Shown: positions 42,781 to 52,536, counted from the first letter of the stretch. The stretch: DNA of 64,000 bases from Planctomycetota bacterium (GCA_024276075.1 JAJRXX010000017.1:1-64000); one strand, 5' to 3'. Notes: a model not told the origin generated them from the letters alone. Numbers and translations: made by a program.

Positions 42781-43121
42781 ACGAGCCGCGCGCGTCAGCA
42801 AGCGGTCGGGTGACAAGTCGTAGGCCCGGCATCCTGCCGGGCAATGAATCACCAACACACACACAACTGTCCGGGCATAGTGCCGGGCCTACCCGCTTAC
42901 GTGGTTACGCGGCGAAGACGATAAGCTGACGATCGAGATCAACCCCCGGTGAGGGTGGGCGCGTTTTGGCGGATATAATAGGATGCGTGCTTATGTGCGG
43001 GAGGAAGCCCACGCATTGCAATGCGTGGGCTTCGGTGTGAAATTGCAAAGGCATGGGTAGGGTCCGCTATACGGACCGTTTGTTTGGTGCCCGGGGGCAT
43101 GGTCCGCACAGCGGACCCTAC
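42781..43121. repeat. Cluster of REP hairpins downstream of thrC
   Basis: Several hairpin families lie here, and no gene does. A partial GAGCCGCG core is at 42781-42810. GTAG + GCCCGGCA..TGCCGGGC is at 42820-42842, with an inverted partner ending CCTAC at 42869-42893. A perfect 30-bp palindrome (GAAGCCCACGCATTG and its complement) is at 43004-43033. GTAG + GGTCCGC..CGGACC is at 43057-43077, with an inverted partner ending CCTAC at 43101-43121. Each GTAG pair faces its partner, as in bacterial interspersed mosaic elements. Confidence 0.75.
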
Positions 43122-43183
43122 ACGGCTACACGGTTGCCGCACATCCACCCTTTGATCCCACTTTCCTGTAAATTACTCACCTT

Positions 43184-45052
43184 ATGCCCACGCTTTGGTC
43201 CCAAACACTGATTCCCACGGCGAGGCAGGTGCCCGCTGAGGCCGAGGTGCCCAGCCACCAACTGCTGCTGCGGGCGGGCTACATCCACAAGCTCGGCTCG
43301 GGCATCTACGACTACCTGCCGCTGGGCGTGCGGAGCCTGCACAAGGTCATGGCCATCATCCGCGACGAGATGGCCGCCGCTGGTGCCGTCGAGGTCTTCA
43401 TGCCCACGTTGCAGCCCGTTGAGCTGTGGGAGCAGACCGGCCGCCGCACCGCGTATGGGGATAACCTCTTCGTCGTCCGTGACCGCCACAGCCGCGAGCA
43501 AGCCCTGGGACCCACGCACGAGGAGGTCATCACCACCCTCGTGGGCGCTTATGTTGAAAGCTACAAGCAACTGCCCCTGACGCTCTACCAGATCCAGACC
43601 AAGTTCCGTGACGAGTTTCGCCCCCGGTTTGGCATCCTGCGATCACGCGAGTTCCAGATGAAGGACGCCTACTCGTTCCACCTTGCCCTGGACGGTCCCG
43701 GCGGGCTCGACGAGACGTACCGCAAGCAGTTCGACGCCTATTGCCGCATCTTTAAGCGTTGTGGTCTGCCCTACGAGATCGTCGAAGCCGAGTCGGGCCC
43801 CATTGGCGGGTCGGCGTCGCACGAGTTCATGGTCCCGTCACCCACCGGCGAGGACGTCATCCTCAAGAGCGATCAGGGCAACTACGCTGCTAACGTCGAG
43901 AAATGCGAGATCGGCACACGCACCTACGATCTGGCCTTTGCCCCCACCGGCACGCTCGAAGACGTCCACACGCCCAGCTGCCCCGGCATCGACGACGTGG
44001 CTGCGTTCTTCAAGAAGAACCTCAAGACCAAGCTCAAGCCTCAGAACATGCTCAAAACACTGGTGTGTCGTGCGGGGAACCTCTGGCTCATCGCTGTCGT
44101 GCGTGGCGATCACGAGCTAAACCTCGCCAAGCTCCGTGTAGTCTGCGGCATGCACGAGATCGACCTCGCCCCCGACGCCGAGGCGCGCGACGCGGGGTTC
44201 ACCATCGGCTTCGTCGGGCCACACGTGGCTGTCAATCGCGACGACGTCCTGCTCGTCGTCGACCCCGACGCAGCACAGGGTGGCTTCTGGGTCACCGGAG
44301 CCAACAAAATCGACCACCACGTTAAACATTTTAATTGGCAGCGCGACGTGATCACCGCACGCGGTCAGCGGCTGGTGCGCAAGCTCAAAGCCGCCTGGGA
44401 GAACAAGCCCGGCTTCGACCGCGCCTCCGCTATGACAGGCCAGCGGGACTGGGACCCCGATCAGGAGATTCTCATCGCCGACATTCGCAACGCTGGCGAC
44501 GGCGATCCCTCACCCCAAAACGACAGCGGGACCCTCCGTGCCACCAAGGGCATCGAGATCGGTCACGTCTTCAAGCTCGGCGACAAGTACACCAAAGCCC
44601 TGGACGTCACCGTCCTCGACGAGGGTAACCAGCGTAAGCACCCGATCATGGGCTGCTACGGCATCGGGGTGAACCGCATCCTCGCCGCTGCCATCGAACG
44701 AGACGCCGGCCACGACGACCATGGCATCATTTGGCCCGCATCAATCGCGCCCTACACCGTCCTGATCACGCCGATCAAATATGAGGGTGCGCTTCGCGAC
44801 ACCGCCGACCAGTTAGCTGCGCAGCTCGAAGCCTTGCCCGGCATCGACGTGCTGATCGACGACCGCGACGAGCGAGCAGGCGTTAAGTTCAAGGACGCTG
44901 ACCTCATTGGTATTCCCCTCCGCATCACCATCGGCGACAAAGCGCTCGCCAACGGCCAGGTCGAGCTCAAAGCCCGCACCGCACAGAAAGCCGATCTCGT
45001 CGCACTTGCCGATGTCCCGCAGCACGTCATGCAATTGCTCAAAGGGCTGTGA
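43184..45052 (+). CDS. proS: Prolyl-tRNA synthetase
   Basis: This 622-residue class II aminoacyl-tRNA synthetase charges tRNA-Pro. Motif 2 is FRDEFRPRFGILRSREFQMKD; motif 3 is GCYGIGVNRILAAAIE (near 488). An insertion of the YbaK-type editing domain (about 235-395), with RGDHELNLAKL and GANKIDHHVKHFN, removes mischarged Ala. The C-terminal anticodon-binding domain is at about 525-615. This is the usual bacterial ProRS layout. It starts at ATG 43184. Confidence 0.95.
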   Translation: MPTLWSQTLIPTARQVPAEAEVPSHQLLLRAGYIHKLGSGIYDYLPLGVRSLHKVMAIIRDEMAAAGAVEVFMPTLQPVELWEQTGRRTAYGDNLFVVRDRHSREQALGPTHEEVITTLVGAYVESYKQLPLTLYQIQTKFRDEFRPRFGILRSREFQMKDAYSFHLALDGPGGLDETYRKQFDAYCRIFKRCGLPYEIVEAESGPIGGSASHEFMVPSPTGEDVILKSDQGNYAANVEKCEIGTRTYDLAFAPTGTLEDVHTPSCPGIDDVAAFFKKNLKTKLKPQNMLKTLVCRAGNLWLIAVVRGDHELNLAKLRVVCGMHEIDLAPDAEARDAGFTIGFVGPHVAVNRDDVLLVVDPDAAQGGFWVTGANKIDHHVKHFNWQRDVITARGQRLVRKLKAAWENKPGFDRASAMTGQRDWDPDQEILIADIRNAGDGDPSPQNDSGTLRATKGIEIGHVFKLGDKYTKALDVTVLDEGNQRKHPIMGCYGIGVNRILAAAIERDAGHDDHGIIWPASIAPYTVLITPIKYEGALRDTADQLAAQLEALPGIDVLIDDRDERAGVKFKDADLIGIPLRITIGDKALANGQVELKARTAQKADLVALADVPQHVMQLLKGL

Positions 45053-45109
45053 CCCGGGTCGTGTCCGCATTGCCCCATGCCTCGTCAGCAGCCAGTCACA
45101 CCGATCGGC

Positions 45110-45213
45110 TAGAGCATTTTCATGACGGTGTAGCGGTTCAATACGAGCCGCGACCGTGAGGGAGCGGACTCTTTGATATTGTCATACGTTACAGTTTCAT
45201 GAAAAAGGCTCTA
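45110..45213. repeat. TA-element, GAGCCGCG core
   Basis: TAGAGCATTTTCATGA to TTTCATGAAAAAGGCTCTA, 104 bases, with GAGCCGCGACCGTGAGGGAG in the centre. It lies between proS and the nucleotidyltransferase gene. Confidence 0.85.
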
Positions 45214-45225
45214 AACTGACCGCCT

Positions 45226-46638
45226 ATGCCGCGTCCACCGTCAGGTCTGTCTAACGCCGATTCGCCACGCGCCGCCGCTGTGCAGATCGTGCGCGTGCTG
45301 CGAGAAGCTAGCCACGTCGCCTACTTCGCAGGCGGGTGCGTACGCGACGAGCTGCTGGGCTACCACCCGAAGGATTACGACATTGCCACCGACGCTGTAC
45401 CCGACCGTGTCCGAGAGCTGTTCCCTAATAGCCGGTTCATAGGCCAGGCGTTTGGCGTCGTGCAGGTCCGCATCCCGCACACCCAGCCGGGGCCGGGACA
45501 CACCGTTGAGGTCGCCACCTTCCGCAGGGAGTGGGGCTACGAAGACGGTCGTCGGCCATCCGAGGTCCACTTCACCGATGCGCAGACCGACGCTCAGCGG
45601 CGTGACTTCACTATCAACGGCCTGTTCGAGGACCCACTCGCCACCGACGCCACCGATCGGATTATTGATTTCGTGGGCGGGCAAGACGACTTGCGTGCCA
45701 AGCTCATCCGCGCTATCGGCGACCCGTGTGAGCGGTTTGCTGAGGACTATCTCCGCATGCTGCGTGCAGTCCGGTTCGCCGCCAGGCTCGGGTTCGACAT
45801 TGATCCCGCCACTGCCGCCGCCATACCCCCGTTAACCCCGAAGCTCGCACAGATTAGCCGTGAGCGTATTGGCCAGGAACTGATGTGGATGCTCACGCCT
45901 GCGATTCCTCCCGAAGCATCCCGGGCGCAAGGGTCGGGTGCCGACGCACGCGCCTTCGCCGCCATCACCTGGCTCCAGAAGCTCCATCTCGACGGCCCAA
46001 CGCTTGACGAGCAGCACATCGACACCGACCTGGGCATCGGCCACACGCTGGCCGGCGCACATAGCCCCGCCGTCGGCTACGCGACGGTGCTTGCAGCTTG
46101 GATGCTCGACCGACACGTGTTCACCACTCAGGACCCCGCCGCACACGACAAGGCACTCGACGACCACGCCCATTTCGACCAGTTCGTCGCAGCCCTCAAC
46201 CAATTCGTGGCTGACCGTCTCGACTCGACCGTCACACGCTGGCGACGCGCCCTGTGCCTGAGCAACGATCACCGCGATACCCTGTGTGAACTGTTGCGCC
46301 TGCTACCCACCGCGCTGGCGTGGTCCGACTTGGGCATCGCCAAACAAAAAAGATTATTAGCCAACCCCTGTTGGCCACAGGCACGGGCAATCCTCACCGC
46401 CATGACCCATCACCCCGGCATCGAGGGTTTGGTCGCGAGCATTGATTTGCAATCCGAACCCCTCTTGACGCAGGGCGTAGCACCCCAGCCTTGGATCGAC
46501 GGCGAGGACCTCATCGCCATGGGCCGAAAACCGGGCCCCGGATTCCGACGATTAATCGAACTAGCCTACGACGCTCAACTCGAAGGCACCCTCACCAGCC
46601 GCCAGCAGGCACTGCAGTGGCTCCAGCAGCAGAAATAG
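45226..46638 (+). CDS. cca: tRNA nucleotidyltransferase (CCA-adding)
   Basis: This 470-residue class II nucleotidyltransferase adds or repairs the CCA end of tRNAs. The head has GGCVRDE (36-42) and the metal pair D50-Y-D52 (PKDYDIATDA). The neck has RRDFTINGLF and RMLRAVRFAARLGF. The C-terminal half (250-470) is a longer, poorly conserved body. Because the tmRNA here lacks an encoded CCA, an active CCA-adding enzyme is needed. A poly(A)-polymerase-like role cannot be excluded, as the two families share these motifs. Confidence 0.9.
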   Translation: MPRPPSGLSNADSPRAAAVQIVRVLREASHVAYFAGGCVRDELLGYHPKDYDIATDAVPDRVRELFPNSRFIGQAFGVVQVRIPHTQPGPGHTVEVATFRREWGYEDGRRPSEVHFTDAQTDAQRRDFTINGLFEDPLATDATDRIIDFVGGQDDLRAKLIRAIGDPCERFAEDYLRMLRAVRFAARLGFDIDPATAAAIPPLTPKLAQISRERIGQELMWMLTPAIPPEASRAQGSGADARAFAAITWLQKLHLDGPTLDEQHIDTDLGIGHTLAGAHSPAVGYATVLAAWMLDRHVFTTQDPAAHDKALDDHAHFDQFVAALNQFVADRLDSTVTRWRRALCLSNDHRDTLCELLRLLPTALAWSDLGIAKQKRLLANPCWPQARAILTAMTHHPGIEGLVASIDLQSEPLLTQGVAPQPWIDGEDLIAMGRKPGPGFRRLIELAYDAQLEGTLTSRQQALQWLQQQK

Positions 46639-46761
46639 CCGACTCACCGTGGCCGACCGTTTCGTTTGACCCGTGTCGAACCCAGCGATTTGTGTGGCGC
46701 GACAATTAAATGGCTTAACGCCAAGCAAAAGATCCAATCACCAATTAGAATCTCACCCCCT

Positions 46762-47376
46762 ATGGACGACCTGATCCAACAGTTCATGACGCACCTGCCA
46801 TATCTGGGCGTGGTGCTGGTGCTCCTAGCCAGCGGGTTCGGCGCACCGATCCCCGAGGACCTGCCATTGATCGTGGGGGGGTATCTCTGCGGGATAGGCA
46901 AAGCGAAGATCGGGATCATGATTCCGGTGGTGTTTGTGGCCGTGCTAGGCGCTGACCTGATCGTCTATTTTCTGGGACGCCGGTACGGACACCATGTCCC
47001 CAGGCTGCCCCTGCTGCGTCACTACCTCAGTGAGTCGCGGCTGGCCAAAGCGGAAATATCATTCCACAAGCATGGCGGGAAGACGCTATTCCTGGCGAGG
47101 TTTATGCCCGGCCTACGCGCACCGATCTATTTCAGCGCCGGCGCGTTTAAGCTACCGTTTTGGAAGATGCTCGCTTTCGATGGGTCCGCAGCACTGCTGA
47201 GCGTGCCGATTTGGCTGCTGGTGCCGTACTACTTCGCAGAGAAAGTCAATATCCAGACGCTCTTCAGTTGGTCGTTCACTACGCAGGTCATGGTCGCAAT
47301 GATAATCGTCTTAATCCTGGCCGGAGCCTTGGGATGGCGGTTTTGGCGACGACGCAAGCTTGCATCCGCCGGGTGA
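46762..47376 (+). CDS. DedA-family membrane protein
   Basis: This 204-residue VTT/DedA protein has about five hydrophobic segments. Typical features are the reentrant motif GFGAPIPEDLPLIVGGYL (near 27-44), YFLGRRYG, the FLARFMPGLRAPIYFSAG segment and the basic end RFWRRRK. DedA members flip lipid carriers such as undecaprenyl phosphate or phospholipids. The start ATG 46762 is chosen over the in-frame upstream ATG 46666, since the extra residues are polar and lack similarity. It is followed at short distance by yggS on the same strand. Confidence 0.85.
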   Translation: MDDLIQQFMTHLPYLGVVLVLLASGFGAPIPEDLPLIVGGYLCGIGKAKIGIMIPVVFVAVLGADLIVYFLGRRYGHHVPRLPLLRHYLSESRLAKAEISFHKHGGKTLFLARFMPGLRAPIYFSAGAFKLPFWKMLAFDGSAALLSVPIWLLVPYYFAEKVNIQTLFSWSFTTQVMVAMIIVLILAGALGWRFWRRRKLASAG

Positions 47377-47393
47377 TAACATATTCTTAGTTT

Positions 47394-48200
47394 ATGGTAA
47401 CTACTCAGATTGCAGGAGCACGACGAAAGCCTTCGACACCCATGAACGTCCGCGACGCCTACCGTCGCGTTGCCGATCGGGTGGCGCAAGCAGCCGAGAG
47501 GTCCGGCAGGACGTCTAAAAGTGTCCTGACCATCGCGGTCACCAAGACCGCTAGCCCCGATCAGATACGCACACTCGTCGAGATGGGCCACAAGGACTTT
47601 GCTGAGAGCCGGGTCCAGCAACTCACTCAGCGTACCGCGGCGATTGAGGAGTTCGTTTCGAGGAAGCGCACCCTCGCCGGCGCCAAGGCCAATTCGTCCA
47701 CCCCCAACGACCACCCCAGTGTCCGCTGGCACATGATCGGTCACCTCCAGCGCAACAAGGTCAAGCAGGTCGTCCCGCTCGTGCAGCTAATCCACAGCAT
47801 CGATAGCCTACGCTTAGCTGAAGAAGTCCACACATACGCCGCTCGTGTTGATCGCGTTGTTGATATCCTGATCCAAGTCAACACCACCAGCGATTCCACC
47901 AAATTCGGCGTCGCAGCGCCCGCGGTCATTCATCTCGCCGAGCAGATCGACACCATGCTCCACCTGAGGCTCCGGGGCCTGATGGTGATGGCGCCCCGCA
48001 GTGAAAACCCTGAAGACTCACGCGATACCTTCGCACGCACAGCCGATATCCTCAGCGAGATGCATACAGCCAAAATCGGCGGTTCTAATTGCAAGATCCT
48101 CTCGATGGGCATGTCCGACGACTTTGAGATCGCCATCGAGGAGGGCGCGAACGTGATTCGGCTGGGTAGATCGATCTTCGGAGATGTAGACAGCGGCTAG
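47394..48200 (+). CDS. yggS: YggS-family PLP homeostasis protein
   Basis: This protein of 268 residues (252 from ATG 47442) is a PLP-binding protein of the alanine-racemase fold type that buffers PLP and affects amino acid pools. The PLP Lys is in TIAVTKTAS. Others are RWHMIGHLQRNK and the C-terminal phosphate-binding SMGMSDDFEIAIEEGANVIRLG. A low-conservation insert of about 25 residues (AAIEEFVSRKRTLAGAKANS) is at about 85-105. The stop TAG is provided by the repeat that starts at 48198. Removing that repeat with one TA would leave GGC TAA. Confidence 0.9.
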   Translation: MVTTQIAGARRKPSTPMNVRDAYRRVADRVAQAAERSGRTSKSVLTIAVTKTASPDQIRTLVEMGHKDFAESRVQQLTQRTAAIEEFVSRKRTLAGAKANSSTPNDHPSVRWHMIGHLQRNKVKQVVPLVQLIHSIDSLRLAEEVHTYAARVDRVVDILIQVNTTSDSTKFGVAAPAVIHLAEQIDTMLHLRLRGLMVMAPRSENPEDSRDTFARTADILSEMHTAKIGGSNCKILSMGMSDDFEIAIEEGANVIRLGRSIFGDVDSG

Positions 48201-48326
48201 AGCATTTTCGTTTTTGATCGCAACAGATTCCCACAACGAGCCGCGACCGTAAGGGGGCGGTCCCGCATGAAAGAGAGTATCGATCGTCAAGCCGTACTGC
48301 CGTACACGAAACTGAAAAATGCTCTA
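48198..48326. repeat. TA-element in yggS stop codon
   Basis: TAGAGCATTTTCGTTTTTGA to GTACACGAAACTGAAAAATGCTCTA, 129 bases, with GAGCCGCGACCGTAAGGGGG core. Its left arm and the last 60 bases are nearly identical to those at 63256-63465, so the two are recent relatives. Confidence 0.88.
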
Positions 48327-48612
48327 AGTTGTCATCTCGACGAGCTGTCTGATTTGCTTTGGTTTCCGTTCCGTACCTCTTAGAATCAGAATATATTCTG
48401 CTTTACCAATTACCATAAGTATTGTCCTACTGTCCTTGACCGCGGGATCAGATGTTAAAAATGTTTATAGATATGCGACGCGGTCAAACATACGCGGATG
48501 TGTATTGGGTTCCACCGGTTGCTGTGGCAGACCGATTTAATGATGGAAGGTGCGGCAGGCTATCCGTGTTCGGCTGCTACGGTATGATGATCCGGTAAAA
48601 CATCGAGAAATC

Positions 48613-49911
48613 ATGTCGACACAAGCCCACACCAAGTCGGCGGCAGGGGACGACGGATCATCGGCCCACAAGATGCAGCAGATTACCTGTACCCAATGTG
48701 ATCGCACGGTCGATGTTCCCGTCGGTGATCCGTTTAGCACCGTCGAATGCCCCGGCTGCGGCACAGCGATCGCCGTACCCGCTCAGATTGACCAGTTCCA
48801 ACTGCTGCGCGTGATCGGTCGTGGGGCGATGGGGCAGGTGTTCCAGGCCTTCGACCACAAGCTGGGCCGGCAGGTCGCGATCAAGGTCGTCCGCCATCAA
48901 GCCGCCGACAGTGACGAGGCATCAGTCAACGCATCCCTCGAAGAGGCGCGCGCCCTGGCGGCGCTGAGTCACCCCAACGTCGTGCAGGTCTACGCCGTCG
49001 AGCAAAAAGACAGCCAACCTTACATCGTCATGGAAATGGTCGAGGGGCAACGCCTCGACGAGATCATCAGCGAACAGTCTCCGCTCGACGAAGCCCGTGT
49101 CTTACAGATCGCCATCGACGTCGCCAAAGGCCTACGCGCCGCAGACGGTGTGAGCCTGGTGCACGGCGACGTTAAACCCGCCAATATCCTTTTAACCCCA
49201 CAGGGTGTCGTCAAGCTCGTCGACTTCGGCGTCGCGCGATTCCCCGAACGCATCGAAGACCCCAAGTACCTCGGCACGCCCCAATACGTCGCTCCCGAGG
49301 TCGTTCGCAAGCAACCGATCGACCACCGCGCCGATCAGTTCAGCCTCGGCGCCACGATCTACCACGCGCTGTCGGGTCGGCTGCCGTTCCGGGGCCAAAC
49401 CGTTGAGCAAGTCCTACGCGCGAGGCTCGACTCGCAGCCCCCCGGCCTGCGGCAGGTACGCACCGATCTGCACGAGCAGACCGAGGCCATCGTGTGGCAC
49501 ATGCTTCACCCCGATCCCCAGCAGCGCTACGCGACCCATGACGATTTATTGGAAGCTCTCGAAGGTGCGTTGGAAGCCACGCTTCGGGGGCCCGCCGAGC
49601 CGAATGTCGTCGACCTCAGCCAAGCCGCCCAGACCGCCCGACGCACCAAGCGCCGCCGAAAGGTCAAAGCCAAAACCGCTCGCCGCCCGCTCATCTATAT
49701 GCTCCTGGCGTTGCTCTTGATCGCCGCATGGATCGCCGGCGTCTTATGGTGGAACGCTTCGCAAAAGCAACTGCTCGATGACTATAGCCAGATAATCCCT
49801 CCTAAGACGCACCGCAATACGCCGCAATCTGGTCAGCCGGAACGTAATCCAATCGACGGCGTGCGGTCGCCCCAGAACAGTGCGCCGCCTACAGCGAAAC
49901 CGCCGGGCTGA
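48613..49911 (+). CDS. Membrane Ser/Thr protein kinase with zinc ribbon
   Basis: This 432-residue kinase has an N-terminal zinc-ribbon-like segment (TCTQCDRTVDVP, ECPGCGT; about 22-55), then an intact Hanks-type kinase domain (about 62-325). The glycine loop is IGRGAMGQVF, the ATP Lys is in VAIKVV, the catalytic loop HGDVKPANILL (Asp before Val, Lys at +2) and VDFGVARF (DFG). A basic segment, one membrane helix (IYMLLALLLIAAWIAGVLWW, near 362-381) and a short Pro-rich outer tail follow. The start at 48613 is preceded by GAGAAA; the upstream in-frame ATG at 48550 is less likely. Targets are unknown. Confidence 0.92.
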   Translation: MSTQAHTKSAAGDDGSSAHKMQQITCTQCDRTVDVPVGDPFSTVECPGCGTAIAVPAQIDQFQLLRVIGRGAMGQVFQAFDHKLGRQVAIKVVRHQAADSDEASVNASLEEARALAALSHPNVVQVYAVEQKDSQPYIVMEMVEGQRLDEIISEQSPLDEARVLQIAIDVAKGLRAADGVSLVHGDVKPANILLTPQGVVKLVDFGVARFPERIEDPKYLGTPQYVAPEVVRKQPIDHRADQFSLGATIYHALSGRLPFRGQTVEQVLRARLDSQPPGLRQVRTDLHEQTEAIVWHMLHPDPQQRYATHDDLLEALEGALEATLRGPAEPNVVDLSQAAQTARRTKRRRKVKAKTARRPLIYMLLALLLIAAWIAGVLWWNASQKQLLDDYSQIIPPKTHRNTPQSGQPERNPIDGVRSPQNSAPPTAKPPG

Positions 49912-49956
49912 CCTGTCTCCCGGTTCTAGGGGACTCGGCGCGGGCTTGCCCGCACT

Positions 49957-50061
49957 TAGAGCGTCTTCAATCTATGTGTCGTGTTCACTAACGAGCCGCG
50001 ACCGTGAGGGAGCGGTCAATTTATTGTAACCAAACATTATAAATGCGTTGAAAACGCTTTA
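49957..50061. repeat. TA-element in priA stop codon
   Basis: TAGAGCGTCTTCAA to TTGAAAACGCTTTA, 105 bases, core GAGCCGCGACCGTGAGGGAG. Its end TTA (50059-50061) is the TAA stop of priA on the minus strand. Removal with one TA would leave CTT TAA. Confidence 0.85.
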
Positions 50062-52536
50062 AAGCAGCACGACCGGGTCGACGTCCACTGCCGTGTGTGC
50101 ATCGGATCGCACCAAGCCCGCGTTGCGCAGCGTGGTCAGCAGCTTTTGGAGCCTAGATGCACCTGCGGGTTCCGGCGCGGTCAGCTCGATCTGTTGGCGA
50201 TGAAACCCCGCCACCCGAGCGATCGGCGCAGGCATCGGACCACGCAACTGGACCGGCAATTCAAGTTGACCAATACTCGCCTCAAGGTGCCCCGCCAGTT
50301 TCTCCGCACGTGCTCGGCACGACTCAAAGTCCTGATCACGCACCACGATCCGCGCCATGCGCGACCACGGGGGCAGGCCGACTTCTCGGCGTAGCTCAAT
50401 CTCACGCTTGGCAAACCCCTCGTAGTCATGTTTGCTTGCCAGCACGATCGCCGGGTCTTCGGGGTTGTAGCTCTGCACGACGACGGTGCCGACCTGTTTC
50501 GGGTCGCCCCGCCCCGCGCGACCCGCGACCTGCGAGATGAGCTGAAACGTCCGTTCCGACGCACGGAAATCGGGGATATGTAGCGACGCGTCGGCTGCGA
50601 TCACGCCCACCAGCCGGACGTTTGGAAAGTCCAGACCCTTGGCGATCATCTGCGTGCCCACCAGCACGTCCAACTCACCCCGACCAAACGCCTCCAACCC
50701 TCGCCGGTAGTCCCGGCCTGTGCGCATCGAGTCCGAGTCCATACGCAGCAACCGGATACCCGGGAGCTTGGCCTCTAGCTCCTCCTCCACACGCTGCGTG
50801 CCCACGCCAAACACCGTCACACGTTTACTGCACAGCGGGCATGAGCGGGGTAGCACCTGCTCAGCGCGGCAGTGGTGGCACCGAAGCACTCCGCCCGTGG
50901 GCAGGTTCTGGTCCTTGTGATACACCATCATCGCGTCGCAGTAGTCGCAGCACATCTGCCACCCACAGCGGTGGTCCGGGCAGGCGATGTAGTTCGCGTA
51001 GCCCCGCCGATTCAGAAGCAAAATCGCCTGAGAGCCGCTGTCGAGGGTGCCCTTTAGCGCCTGTTCGAGCCGTCGGCTAAGCAGGTGCACGTGGCCACGC
51101 CGCTCACGATCACGACGCTCCTGCTTCATGTCCACGACCTCCACCTTCGGCAGCTTCAGCCCCGCCACACGTGCAGGCAGTTGCAACAGATGGTAACTAC
51201 GTTTGGACGGGTTCCGATCACCCTCTGCAGAGGCGTCGCCGCTGCGTGTCGCGTTAAAATAACTCTCCAGGCTTGGCGTCGCGGAGCCCAGTACCACCGG
51301 GATACCCAATAGCTGTCCGCGCTTGATCGCCACGTCTCGGCCGTGGTACCGAGGCAGTTGGTCCTGTTTGTAGCTCGCGTCGTGTTCCTCGTCGACGATG
51401 ATCACGACTACACGGGGCAGCGGAGCGAACACCGCCGACCTGGCCCCCACGACGATCCTCGCCTCGCCGCTTCGGATGCGGCGCCACTGCTCGTGACGCT
51501 GGCTCGCCGTGAGCCCCGAGTGCAGCGCCGCCACCGAGTCGAACCGATCGATAAACCGCGCAACCGTCTGACCCGTTAACGCGATCTCCGGCACCAGTAC
51601 AATCGCCCCTGGTGCGTCGGGGGCCATGCCGACCGATCCGCCCGCTGTTACACGCGGATCACCGTCGGCCGCGCCTTGGTGCCCACCTGTCCCCGCGTCG
51701 CCGCCATTGATTCCCAGCGCATGCTCGATTACGCGCAGGTACACCTCCGTCTTGCCGCTGCCCGTCACCCCGTGCAGCAAATGCACGCTAAAACCGTTGT
51801 GCACGTGGTCCGCCAGCCGCTCGACCGCCAAGCGTTGCCCTTCGGTCAACTCAAATTCGGTAGCCGCTTTCGCCGCCATAGGTGCGGGGGGCTCGATCAC
51901 GCCCTGCACCGTCGTCTCCTGCTTCGTGGTCAGCAATCCCTTTTCAATCAACTGCTTCACCGGCCCGACCGTCCGTGCGCCTGCTAGCCGCGTCAGGTCT
52001 TTGATCTCGACCCACGCCTTGCCTCGCTCAACCTCACCATTGAGCGCCTCCACCACCGCGCGTTGGAGTTTCGTGATCTTGGGTGAGTCTTTTACCGTTT
52101 CCGTTTCGTTCAGGCCCACCAGTGTCTGCGTTACCCGACCCGTCCCATGTCGCACCGCAGCAGGCAGCATGGACCCGAACACCATCCCCAGCGGGCAGCA
52201 GTAGTACCCCGCCATCCACCGCGCCAGTTCGATCAAATCAGGTGGCAGCGAGATCCCCGACGGGTCACGCGCGATGATCGGCTTGATCCGCGCCGCCGAT
52301 ACACGTTTTGCTTTGACGAACGTCTCGCACTGGTCCGCCACCGTCACCACGTGCCCAGCGACTTTTTTATTGAACTTCCCCAGCGGCACGATCACACGCT
52401 CGCCCACGCGCAGATCGTCCAGCGTCTGGGGGATCGCGTACGTCAGCCCGTCCGGCGCCAGATCGATACCCTGCTCCAGTGCCACCTGTGCGTAGCCAGC
52501 CATCGGCTCCCGCTGTGTCTCAAATAACTGCTCCAT
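50059..52536 (-). CDS. priA: Primosomal protein N' (replication restart helicase)
   Basis: This 825-residue 3'-5' DNA helicase restarts stalled forks. The Walker A GVTGSGKTEVYL (near 259) and the DEEH box IIVDEEHDASYKQD (near 380) are intact. Eight Zn cysteines fall in pairs at CPDHRC, CCDYC, CHHC, CPLC (about 515-570). Helicase motifs GTQMIAKGLDFPNV and QVAGRAGRG follow. The start at 52536 (MEQLFETQ) is chosen because the longer in-frame ORF up to 52746 would overlap mutS. It is divergent from mutS across 100 bases. Confidence 0.93.
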   Translation of the reverse strand: MEQLFETQREPMAGYAQVALEQGIDLAPDGLTYAIPQTLDDLRVGERVIVPLGKFNKKVAGHVVTVADQCETFVKAKRVSAARIKPIIARDPSGISLPPDLIELARWMAGYYCCPLGMVFGSMLPAAVRHGTGRVTQTLVGLNETETVKDSPKITKLQRAVVEALNGEVERGKAWVEIKDLTRLAGARTVGPVKQLIEKGLLTTKQETTVQGVIEPPAPMAAKAATEFELTEGQRLAVERLADHVHNGFSVHLLHGVTGSGKTEVYLRVIEHALGINGGDAGTGGHQGAADGDPRVTAGGSVGMAPDAPGAIVLVPEIALTGQTVARFIDRFDSVAALHSGLTASQRHEQWRRIRSGEARIVVGARSAVFAPLPRVVVIIVDEEHDASYKQDQLPRYHGRDVAIKRGQLLGIPVVLGSATPSLESYFNATRSGDASAEGDRNPSKRSYHLLQLPARVAGLKLPKVEVVDMKQERRDRERRGHVHLLSRRLEQALKGTLDSGSQAILLLNRRGYANYIACPDHRCGWQMCCDYCDAMMVYHKDQNLPTGGVLRCHHCRAEQVLPRSCPLCSKRVTVFGVGTQRVEEELEAKLPGIRLLRMDSDSMRTGRDYRRGLEAFGRGELDVLVGTQMIAKGLDFPNVRLVGVIAADASLHIPDFRASERTFQLISQVAGRAGRGDPKQVGTVVVQSYNPEDPAIVLASKHDYEGFAKREIELRREVGLPPWSRMARIVVRDQDFESCRARAEKLAGHLEASIGQLELPVQLRGPMPAPIARVAGFHRQQIELTAPEPAGASRLQKLLTTLRNAGLVRSDAHTAVDVDPVVLL

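Noticed and set aside
42781-43121. CRISPR array
   Set aside because: Repeats are paired hairpins of several families, with no regular direct repeat and spacer pattern and no cas genes.
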